23,163 bases of DNA from Herpomyces periplanetae (taxonomy: Eukaryota > Ascomycota > Laboulbeniomycetes > Herpomycetales > Herpomycetaceae). The notes under the pieces were generated by a model that saw nothing but the letters and a program-made list of their open reading frames with translations, was not told where the DNA came from and ran no database searches. Both the position numbers and the translations under genes were made by a program. This document shows positions 10,448 through 20,059 of the stretch, piece by piece (the first letter of the stretch is position 1; every line of letters starts with the position of its first letter). The stretch spans positions 1-23,163 of the forward strand of contig WMKJ01000154.1 in NCBI GenBank assembly GCA_009733715.1. Reading direction: 5' to 3'.

Positions 10448-11140
10448 ATGCTCCTTGGCCTCTTAGTTTTTTATATTTCCGCTGTCCTATCAAATTACGG
10501 TCAGTTTAAAATAGTTATGGCCGTTCCTGATCAAACTAGAGCCGGCAATGTCACCTCATTTCGCCGTGTCATATTCGATAATAATGGAATATTGCTTGGC
10601 CAGAAATTTAATCCAGAATCATATAGTAATTTGGGGTAAAAAATACAAATAGCTATTCAGTCAACGTGCTTACTGAATAATTTGTAAAAATAGTTTCTTA
10701 AATTCCGATTTCATCCTAGACACCGATGGTACATTAATGACGTATCGTAAATCCATGTCGGATTTGATATATACAACCAGTTAGTACCGCGTTATTAAAA
10801 ATAAAATCAATTAGTATATTGACTGAGAATTATAATTTTAGAAAGAGTATATTATAACACTTATACCGGTTGTATAAGCTATGAAGTTAACTCTACGCCT
10901 AAATATCGCATTCCCTTAAAGTTTAATACCCACCATATTGAGGTAGGGGAAGTTCGTGTTACGGAATTAATCCCAGAAGGCGACATAATTTTGGTAGCCG
11001 TTGGGACTGATGATGGTGTGGCTCTCCTACTGCGTTCTAAACTTTGGAGCGACCCACGCGCAGTGCGGGTGTTTGTGTACAATAAGGAATTTCTTCATCT
11101 TTACACCATGGCCACAGGAAATTCAGTCAGTGCTCCGTAA
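10448..11140 (+). CDS. Small secreted protein, candidate effector (RNase-like type possible)
   Basis: Exon 1 starts at an ATG preceded by an in-frame stop and encodes a signal peptide (MLLGLLVFYISAVLS), then FRRVIFDNNGILLGQKF. The last exon runs to TAA at 11138-11140 and encodes VYYNTYTGCISYEVN, then GEVRVTELIPEGDIILVAVG and LHLYTMATGNSVSAP. Two simple phase-consistent splicings exist: 10626-10841 removed (158 aa) or 10636-10845 removed (160 aa). A third model adds a 27 nt exon at 10720-10746 flanked by CCTAG and GTAAAT. A signal peptide, a short RVIFD-NG beta-strand block, a Y-x-x-C motif, an intron and a late hydrophobic strand resemble powdery-mildew RNase-like secreted effectors (RALPH/CSEP). 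Only one cysteine is seen in the mature part, which is atypical. The coding call is firmer than the family call. Confidence 0.6.
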
Positions 11141-13300
11141 AAACCAAAAAGCCAAACTCAACTGCTAAACATGTTCAAAATAAGAATATTTTACGAAATA
11201 TAAAGCTTTAATATTTAATCTGTAACCCATATGGCAATTAGATATGTCATAAATGGTTTTTCTAAATGAATATCGTGCAAAATGTAGTTTTCTCACAAGT
11301 GATACCAAATACTTTATCTTTAAACTTATGAAATTTTGCTAATCACAATTTATACACATTCGAATGTCCCATTACATAATCACACAAACTATTGGCTTAC
11401 CTAATTTTGCAAAATTATTCTTTGACTTGGGTTTAGTATCGTGGAAAATTTTGTCTTCTGCTCTCAAGGCTTTTGAATTTTTGGGTTTTAAGTTGTGTTC
11501 GTTTTAATAGGTAAAGTATGATTAAAATTCTCTTTCTTTATGAACATAGTTGATGTATTTTTTTACCGTATTCGCATAAGGTATTTCTGTATAATATACC
11601 TCAAGCGATTGTTTATTTCAAATTCATTCCCTTCTTTTCGTTGTTACCCTTTCTTTTCTCGTTAATAGGCTCACAACTTCGCCATCCTCTTTGGTCATGT
11701 GACTGGTAGTAAATATTCGTATACGCGACCGTATTTGGTGGTAACTTGATATTGTTTTACTTTTTGGGAAATAATTAATTTTCTTTAGCATGAAATCCAA
11801 AACTCCATATATCGATTTATTGCTGTTTATCATTATTTCATCTATTCTAATTCTCTTCCCCTGTGGTCAGCCGTACTCTGATTTCTGCAAAAATTGGTAC
11901 TTTAATGTGATATTCGGAACTTTGCCCTGCACGACTCATTTGCTTAAATTGGAGTTAAGAGAGTAATTTGCAGTAACAATCATTAATTTCTTATGAGTTT
12001 CCTCTTGATTAGGTATTTCAACACTTTTCTCTTGCATTGTATTGTTCCATTCCAATATTTTATTAGTAAAGTAACCGGTGTGTCTTTCTGTAATGTCATA
12101 ACCCCGTTGTGACTTAAACGGACTTTTTTTGTTTAAACTGTACGTTATTCAGTAAGACTGAAGTGATATTATGGTTAAATTCTTGTAATTTACACTGTCA
12201 ACGGTAAATTAATACGTACAACTTCACGTTAGCCAAGAGTGTTTGTAGTAAACCATTGAAAGCATGAAATTTATGTTTCCAACAAAACCGTTTTACCCAT
12301 GAGTAAAAGTATACGTCTTATTTTATATTTCTCCTCCATTAATAATCGGATTAGAAAATTTTTTGTTTAATATTGTAGTAAAGCCTAAGTAACTTAATAA
12401 AATGATGATCTGTAACACAAGATTGACCATCCAAATCTCTTAGTTACCTGACCTTAGGAAAGGTAAGCTTTCTTTTGCCCGTGTTGGACTGAAAACAACA
12501 GCGCTGAAAATGCCCTTTTCTGTGCCTTCTAAAGGTCCAATTGCGATCTAAACCCGTGGACATCTCCCCGTTTTTGTCTGTAAGTCCATTCGCAAAATCT
12601 GAGGGCATTAGTTTGCCTTATCGGATGAATAGTTTTTTCCGAGTTCCGCAAAAAGCACAACTCCAAGTACCAGTACTAATGAAACAAGTTCTGTGCTTTG
12701 TCTGCCAAATGATGCGGAGAATTCCTTATTTCTGTATCTTTCAGTAGTCCAGTCGCATGCATGTTTTGTAGATATGGCCCTTATGTGTACATGCAGCCAT
12801 TCTCAAATTCGAAAGTGATTGAACATCCTTTTCTAGATTAACAGTTTTCCGACTTTCAAGTTAATTTGGAACTGTTGTTTTACAGCTTCATAACATTACC
12901 AAAATAGGAAATAATTTTGGTGAACTTTGGATTTTTGTGCTGAGCCTTCAATTTTCCAGGTTCATGATTTCGGACAGTGTATAGCGTAATCTTTCATACG
13001 CCCAAATATTTTTATTAAAAATTATATTGATTAAGATATTTCCTTCAATAATACTTCTCTCAATCATGGAATGGTTCCGCAATCACTTTTTAGAAATTTC
13101 TAGATGGTATGGAAAATTTATTGTATTTTCCCTTATGAGGTACAAGGCATCCCAGCGTGAGATTCACAATCTAATACTACGTATCTCGCTAATTTTAATG
13201 AATCTTTTTCCGATCAACCTCATAAACTCTGACCGAATAACCGTTTATTCAAGTATCAGCGCTGGGGATGCTAGCGAAGGGTATTACTAGAATCACAACT
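11141..13300. other. AT-rich gene-free stretch, start of the repeat-rich half
   Basis: After the secreted-protein gene the sequence becomes AT-rich and has no supportable gene for over 2 kb. One patch, about 12,480-12,745, keeps unusually long open readings on both strands (plus 12541-12747, including PVDISPFLSVSPFAKSEG). It is less AT-rich than its surroundings, so it may be an eroded coding or repeat fragment that I cannot identify. The short frame at 13027-13290 has no recognisable domain. Confidence 0.45.
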
Positions 13301-13319
13301 CATGATAATGCGTTTGTTA

Positions 13320-14020
13320 CAGATTTGCGGGGATGACTGCAGAAGAGGAAAACGGGAAGGAAACGGTCGTGGTGTTGACACAGTAACCCTCTGCTTGCAG
13401 TAGAATGGGATGCGAGAATACAGATTGTCTAGAAGAGAGGACAACTGCACACAAGTAAGAAAACGAACAAGTGGTGGTTAATGAGGGAGATGTGGCGTTC
13501 TTTTACAGTTAAAATGTTTAGATTTATCTAAGTGAAAACACTATCAATTCCTGTTTTTTTTTTCAAAAGGGGAGAGACGGATATCATAAAACTGGCTGAA
13601 AACCATGTGTCTGTGTATTGACTTCTTGGAGCAAGCAATCACGACAAGAGAATGGCGGGTAGGCAGCGATGGAATTAGCAGATTGGTTGTTATGGAAAAA
13701 GCGAGCAATTCTCGAAAATAACTCAACATTTTACCGATGCTCGAAGACTAACAGAGTGAAAAAAATGCTTCATGCCGAGCGGAACAGGCAAAAACATTGT
13801 TCAGGTACCGAAAGGACTGGAAGAGGCAATAACATGCTGTTACCAGCAGATGCAGAAGATGGGGCGGCTGAACCATGTCCTAAAGGACAAGACGCACAGG
13901 GCGCCAAGAAAAACCAAAAGAAAACAATACCTTCAACGAAAAAGAAGACGTAGACCATGCGCCCTAGAACGGCATGACGTTTACTCTCTGTTTTGGGATA
14001 ATACTCTCCTCTGAAAAATC
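13320..14020 (+). mobile_element. Possible remnant of a pogo/Fot1-type DNA transposon (transposase C-terminal region)
   Basis: The patch is purine- and GC-richer than its flanks. At about 13,772-13,975 a plus frame reads VPKGLEEAITCCYQQM, then MGRLNHVLKD, then a basic tail KTKRKQYLQRKRRRR. Fungal Fot1/pogo transposases commonly end with such a heptad-like helix (KG-x-E..., several L) followed by a run of K and R. No DDE core or HTH domain is recognisable upstream, stops are frequent outside this piece, and I found no terminal inverted repeats. If correct it is a heavily decayed fragment; chance, or another repeat class, remains possible. Confidence 0.3.
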
Positions 14021-16193
14021 AAAGGTGAACGCCTTCATGCTCTGGTGATACTGACATTACCTTTGCAGGCAGTACAGGTACTGGTGCATAAAATAATGGT
14101 TATATGCTAAATTCTAACCGAACGTAGTCGAAAGGGGAACCATTACGACCAACACAAATAGTAGTGTCTGTTGGTAAGTTTTTTGTTAAGGGGTTAAACT
14201 TCACCAAAGAGTAACATCATAAAATCTTCCAGATTACTTAGACCTTTATAAAAGTAGCGTCAGCCCCATTCCATGGTAAATGGCAGTGTAGATAGAAATA
14301 AAACACTCAAACCTTCAAAAAGGTAGATCTGACGCCAACAACACCGCTTCACCACGTATGGGAAACTCACCCATAGCACGTGTTCGCCCAGAATATATGC
14401 AGATGCTCGCATTCCAAATTATAGACCAACTTTGGACGCACAGGGGGATAGTAAGTCAGCTGGATTGCATCCCAACTGATGGTGTGATTTAGTGATCATG
14501 GTGTTAAATGCCACAATGCACATAAGCGAAATACGCATGTTTTGCAGCCTTCATAATACAAGCGTAAGACATAATGGTGACATTTATCGCCTGCCCAGAA
14601 ATATCATTTCAATATCTACGCGTGGAGATAACTCAGATGAGTTTAACACGGATAGAGTTGACTTGGCCATTTCGTGCACTTTGGATGTCCGAGACCCCAA
14701 CAACAACTGAGATCTTGAGTATCAATCTCATTTAACTACTCATGAAGCAACGACTACTTAATCTGTTGTAAGAACTGTAATAACTTTAGACCGTATCTTT
14801 TTTCTGGTTGACACAGATATTGGTATTGTTATTGCGTTCGTCGTGTTGTCACTCTGTCTACTCTGTAGAGCAATTTTTGCATAGTACTCTGATGAAAGTG
14901 ATTGTAGCTATTTCATCCGTAATCCCAATAATATTGCCTATTTGCCAAGTTAACCATGACACGTGATGTGAGAGTGTGTAACACTATTCCCGGTTTTGGC
15001 TGCAAGCTTCCGGTATCGGATTGACCTGCAAAACGAAGGTATGCTATTTATGGATAGCAAGCTTCATGCAAAAGGTTTGGTACAGTTTAACTTCAAACAG
15101 ACTTTCGGAGCGAAAGTCAAGTCTGCTCCAGTTGACAAACTCATGTATGTGTTAATATTTTTTTTATTGGGCGGCTGGACCTTAATTTATGCACTTCCTC
15201 AAACTAGCAATCTTGTTCCTTTTCATACTTTTAGAATCCCTTATTAGCATTATATACCATCGTAACTGCCATCTTGCTGGAATTATTCCTTTTGACTAAT
15301 TACATTTATTGTGTCAAGTCTACGTACTACTATAAATTATTGGAAGTTCATCCTTTTTCTTACCTTGTTCACGTTGCTTGAGCTCCGTTTTAATGTTGCA
15401 CATCTCTCTTGTCGTATCTACGTTTACTTGAGTGAACAGCCACGTCTGTTGGGTAAATAGACAAAGTAGCTGCAACTACTCTAGCCGAAGCATTACGCAA
15501 GACTGGTTCGATAAAGTAAACTAATAGACAATGCAAGAAGAGTAGTAAATAAATATATATCGGTGTCGACTAGACAGACATCGTTCTAAGCTAATACACC
15601 AGATTTGTAGCAGTGGCTGAACTTGTGAATTAATGGAGACAACTATAACAGAAACAGACTGATCCTCGACATCCCAGTTTTCGTGGTAATTTCCGGCATC
15701 TTTAGTGTATGAGACGACCAAGGCAACTCTACCTGAGTCCAACTTACCCCTGTCGTCTCTACGAGCATATGTCGCGAGGTTAATCCACTTGATTTTTATG
15801 TCATTGTGATAGAATTAAAATATTGCAGTGATAATGGAAATCAATGCTTCAGTATTATCGCGTCATTTTCTCCTATAATTGCCGATAATTCGTAGTAACC
15901 CCTTGTAGCGGACCTCACTAGACTTCTCAGGAAACATCAGCTGATATTTTCAGGTAAGTGACGATTATCACCATAATGTCATATCAATAACAGAATCACG
16001 ATTCCGGTTGGTCCTGAATTTTGAACATGACCACAGACATGTTTTAAAGATGATTACAGAATTGCGCTCTATTTGTTCCTTAAAAATTTACACAAAATTT
16101 TATAAAATTTCTTTGAATCTCATTCAAGTAGTTAGTTCATAGTATGTAGATTAAATTATATACTTAGTTTTATATATATTCACAATTGAGTGT
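14021..16193. other. Gene-free stretch with short unassigned frames
   Basis: No confident gene. A mildly coding-like patch lies at about 14,340-14,710 (plus frame containing ARVRPEYMQMLAFQIIDQLW) and could be part of a decayed mobile element of unknown class. A second patch at 14,996-15,247 ends in a 34-codon piece with a signal-peptide-like sequence, listed separately. The remainder, notably 15,780-16,190, is AT-rich without visible structure. Confidence 0.4.
15143..15247 (+). pseudogene. Signal-peptide-like short frame, possible relic of a secreted-protein gene
   Basis: ATG at 15143 opens 34 codons beginning MYVLIFFLLGGWTLIYALPQ, a good secretion-signal shape (hydrophobic core then A-L-P), and stops soon after. 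The core IFFLLGG resembles the signal of the secreted protein at 16194-17094 (MIFFWFLLGG). No donor site leading to a continuing frame is obvious, so this may be a truncated gene, a very short secreted peptide or chance. The same frame is open upstream to 14,996. Confidence 0.25.
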
Positions 16194-17094
16194 TTAGCTA
16201 GGATTTACATCTTTTTTGGAAATTATTTCTAGTCTAACATCCAGACATTGTTTCAAGTATGGCCTTCTGAGTGAAAAAAAATATATATTTTTTGTTTTTT
16301 CATAAGGACAAATGTCAAATATAACTCTCTTCCTTCGCATAAAGTAATTTCTATTTTGGTAGACAAAAACATTTGGCGAAGATATAAATGGTACGCATGG
16401 AATATTCGATATTTCACCGAAAAATAGCGTAGTTCGAAACGCTGCAACTGAGGACCTCACAGTTTTAATGGTTACCGCATCCTGACGTCGAAAAACCGAT
16501 TCTATTTACGGTTAGAATTGAATATCTGGTATTCGTTACCTTACCCCAAGTAGCACGATCTGGATGTTTTGCTATTAAAATACCTCCTGCGCCGATGCTA
16601 AACTCTAATCTGTTAAATTACCAACTCAGCCATATATGATTTGAAAGGGTTGCTCTGAATCTAAGTTATTACAGGTTTGATTTCAACTCATCTGACTCAT
16701 TCTTAGAAGCAGTATAAGTCACCATGACATTTTGATTGCCAAGTGACAGATAACTTGGTATTATAGTATCAGACTTTTTCAAAGGTTTTGGAGAAAGATA
16801 GAATGATGAAGGTATTGCGTCAAGAAAATTCCTAATTCCATCAAGGTTCTTTGATGTGCTGTTCGAGACATTTGCTGTATTATGTTCAAGATCTGAAGTT
16901 ATGTCATATTCTTGTTTCCAGTGAGGTAAAGGAGATAACTTAATCATTTTGTAAGGTGAATTTTGTGAGCATGAATTATTAAATGCAGCTGGCGAATCGT
17001 CTGCTGGACGCTTTTGGGAGACGGAAGCAATATTTTGATTTATGTTTGGAGGTTGACAAAAAACACCTCCCAGTAAAAACCAGAAAAATATCAT
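16194..17094 (-). CDS. Secreted protein of unknown function, paralogue A (three exons)
   Basis: Exons on the minus strand are 17094-16673, 16609-16545 and 16447-16194, giving 246 aa. Introns are 63 nt (GTAATA...TTTAACAG) and 97 nt (GTAAGG...CCTCAG); both junctions keep frame. A short signal peptide (MIFFWFLLGGVFCQ) leads a polar Ser/Asn-rich region, then SFYLSPKPLKK (97-107). The middle exon encodes LEFSIGAGGILIAKHPDRATW (142-162, split by its introns at both ends). The last exon has NIPCVP (Cys180), FDICPYEKTKNIYFF (Cys209) and LKQCLDVRLEII (Cys230). These blocks line up with the gene at 20060-21167, including intron phases for the last two junctions, which strongly supports the splicing. 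No known domain is recognised. Secretion and cysteines fit an effector-like role, but that is inference. Confidence 0.72.
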
Positions 17095-17960
17095 AGTAAA
17101 TTTTTAAATTGTTTGATAAGTATAAATTTATATAGAGAAGTATAAATCTAGATCTTAATATATTTACAGTTGATATTCAGTAAATTACGGAGTTGACTAA
17201 ATGCCAATCATTACAGACAAACTGACCTGATAATATTAAAGAATTATGCGCATTTTTCGTGCGAAATATTTATTAGTGATTCTATGTAAACGTCAGTGTT
17301 TATTCCGAGATATCGAATAAAATACTTCTATATAAATCACTTGAATATTGTATTTGAAAACTAGTTATAAAAATTAAGCATACCTTTTCATTCTGCAGAA
17401 ATACTCCAGTACCTTGCTGCGTAAATTTTTTAATGAGATATATATAGTAAAATTTCTGTACGCTAGAAAAGGTACAAGTAACGAAGATTGTTATAAAATA
17501 GTGTGTGCTGTCAAATTAGGGAAAAGTGTTACTGTTATAAACCACTTAGCAGCACTTATTCCCTAAAAATTCAGATAGCAACTCTTAGTTAATCATATAT
17601 CTGTGAAATATTGGTAAAACGAAGCTACTCAATAATGAATAATAAACTGTGTCAGTGCCAAAAATTTTTCCCGTTAAGTATGGCAAACATCCACATACAT
17701 TCTAGATAAATTACAGATGAAATGAGCCAGATAGAATAACCAAAATTTTCGTTTAAAACTAAATGTACTACTACTGCGTGACAAATTGCGAGAATAACTT
17801 TTGGCGTGGAAATTTGGAATCCGGAAACTTTTCAAAAAAAATTTGGGAAAATTCAGTTAAAAACATCAAAACGAGCATCAGCACTGTAAAAACAGGTACG
17901 AACGAGATTATGACGTGGCACCCAGCCGTAAAGTCCAAATGCTGAGGCATTCCAGAGTAA
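17095..17960. other. AT-rich upstream region of paralogue A, no gene seen
   Basis: This region should contain the promoter of the minus-strand secreted-protein gene. It is strongly AT-rich with TATA-like strings just upstream of the ATG (around 17,120-17,165). Beyond about 17,740 the composition changes and short frames on both strands (17763-17945 plus, 17771-18043 minus) overlap each other. They show no domain and probably belong to the repeat material that follows. Confidence 0.45.
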
Positions 17961-17970
17961 AACATTATTC

Positions 17971-18280
17971 CGTTACCCGTTGCTTTTGCCCTCTGCTTCC
18001 GTTTCTCGGGAGGTATTCTGGTGCTAACATAATAAGAGATCACCTGATCTGTATTAGATCTACAGTTCTGTTAGGGACCTGTTACTGAAGGCTGAGTGAC
18101 GAGAAAATCCGGCATAGCAAGTATTTGCTAAGCAGATCTCTCACGTGGCACATTATGTGAGGAACACATGACTGAGTAGAACGGAAACGTGGGGAAAGCC
18201 ACATCAGAAAATTTCTTTTTGTGTTAGCACCAGAATACCTCCTTAGCAACAGAAGCAGGAAACTGAAACAACGAGTAGCG
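17971..18280. mobile_element. Inverted repeat with 59 bp arms, possibly broken LTR ends
   Basis: The arms at 17971-18029 and 18222-18280 are inverted copies. The innermost 21 bp (18009-18029 versus 18222-18242) match perfectly and the outer part matches at about two thirds of positions. The spacer is 192 bp. The inner end of each arm reads TGTTAGCACC outward, ending in TAACA on the other strand, which is the usual terminus of Ty1/copia-type LTRs (TG...CA). It could therefore be two LTR pieces of one family in opposite orientation, or a foldback/MITE-like element. No internal coding region is seen and it looks broken and old. A non-autonomous DNA element cannot be excluded. Confidence 0.5.
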
Positions 18281-18790
18281 GAGTGTGAGTCTCGATACGA
18301 ACATAGAAGACGTGAGAGTGTGATGAAATTACCCATAGATAAAGGTCTTTCGTGAAATTAAGTCAATTTCCGAAAAAATTATTCATATGGCAGGTACATG
18401 TGAATACTCACACTCACTATACTCCCTGTTAGATAGGCAATCAATTTCAGTTAGTACTTTGGGTTATGTAATTTTTCAGCAAAGTTTAAATGCTTAAAAA
18501 TCATGTAAGTTGGTTTTTTGAGGTAGTCTTGCAGCTAGTTCGCAGCATTTTGTCGCTTAAGCAGTAATCTTCATCAATCTAGCAATGTGACTGCAGTACT
18601 AATCTTGTTTTATTTAGCTGCTTGGGTTTTGCTAAATCACAAGACGAACTGGTACCGAACCTGCTCTGTATGTTACATTTCACCCTGCAGCTAGGCGTAG
18701 TTTACTTGATAGAACAAGTCACAAGGTAATGTAAATACATAAATAAATGTTGCTACAACCATAAAACAAGCTGTTTGTTTTATTCAATCA
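18281..18790. other. Gene-free stretch between the inverted repeat and repeat copy 1
   Basis: About 0.5 kb of AT-rich sequence with no open frame of note and no clear repeat match inside the window. It probably belongs to older repeat insertions. Confidence 0.4.
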
Positions 18791-19830
18791 GAAAAGGTAA
18801 GAGACGACAATCTTCCAAAAAAACTACAGGTCACATTTGTCAATGCCAACCAGGTACAAGACAAATAATATTTGAGTAAAATATACTAGCTAAGTGGAAC
18901 TTACGTTTTAAAAAAGATTACCTAAATTTAAACTCAAGGACAAGTCGATTCATAGTGAGGGTTAAGGCAGACTTAAATACAAAAGCAACAAGGTGAAAGA
19001 CTCTACGAAAATCCTTACTTCTCCTCATATTCACATTGCATTTCGAGCCTAAACCATCTATCCTTCTTCAAGAAAAACTCATAAACTACTATCCGAAGCT
19101 ATACCTTGACAGACATAGCTATCACATCTTTGCGTGCATGAATAGCATATGTACACTTGCCATTATCTTAGAAGACGAAACAATTACTACTCGATTATTC
19201 CCAAATATTTCAAATACAATATTCTTAGCAAATACGATGTGACATAAGCCATGTTTAAAAGCCATGACAATGCAATCTTACTGAAAGCATTATCTGGTAT
19301 TGAAAATCTAAATCCCAACCATGATGTTTGGCAGGAGCACACAAAGAAACCAAATTTGGGCTTATGGAAATAATATCTTTTCACTAAGAGGGCACTACTA
19401 CCAAAAACCACTTAGAGACCATATAATTAGCCTTAGCTCACTATGACCACTTGGTAATGAAACTAACTGCTTCATACCACTGGATAAAGGAATAACAATC
19501 AATTCGTAACTTCTACTTGAAGCTGTTGAGAGACTAATCATCCTTCAACCTGACTAGAGACACTATTAAACCATTATTAAACCTGACTGCTTCCAACATG
19601 TAGGTGTTTGGACCATCTAGTATCATCCTAGTGCCAATACTTCACGCTCCAATGTTTGCGTATTCTTAACCAGAGTAATACCGGCTCTACATAGGTCAAG
19701 TTATTCATTTTCTATACAAAACAAAGCTAAGCATATATTAAAAAGCTATCATTCATAATTTCCAAATGCAAGCCAAGGAAACCAAAACATCAGACTATAT
19801 CGAACGCTTCTTTATTCTAACAATTAGTTC
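18790..19830. repeat. Dispersed repeat, copy 1 (diverged)
   Basis: This segment matches 21690-22710 in the same orientation through a chain of similar blocks. Examples are a TA-CTAGCTA region (about 18,885 versus 21,757), CAAGGTGAA/CGAGGTGAA (about 18,990 versus 21,870), AACTACTATC (about 19,084 versus 21,961), CTGAAAGCATTATC (about 19,280 versus 22,160) and CAATACTTCACGCTCC/CAACACTTCACTCCTC (about 19,636 versus 22,515). The copies differ by many substitutions and indels, so the repeat is old. No intact frame remains. The class is unsettled; a decayed retroelement interior is possible because copy 2 continues into a reverse-transcriptase-like trace. Confidence 0.6.
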
Positions 19831-20059
19831 CATCTATTGTGTTGTCTGTAACTTGCAACATCCCTCATACATGCAATTTATTAGATAGCCCGAGCTCTAA
19901 AGTGCATGAACACAGTTTTTTGAAATAACAAATGTTTGACCGAATCTTTCACCTATACTCCAGGACCGTAAAAGTTAATTGTACAAATATGTTATATATC
20001 ATTTTTGTTATCAAAATATTATTACAGAAAACTTAAGTGCATTTGCAATTATCTTTTAT
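19831..20059. other. Downstream flank of paralogue B
   Basis: Short AT-rich stretch holding the presumed 3' UTR and polyadenylation region of the minus-strand gene (TA-rich around 20,000-20,055). Nothing else is seen. Confidence 0.4.

Noticed and set aside
16465-16544. Direct read-through of paralogue A exon 2 to a stop at 16465
   Set aside because: It gives a plausible 188 aa protein, but the conserved TW-G/GT donor at 16544 matches the donor in paralogue B, and splicing to 16447 yields a C-terminus homologous to paralogue B.
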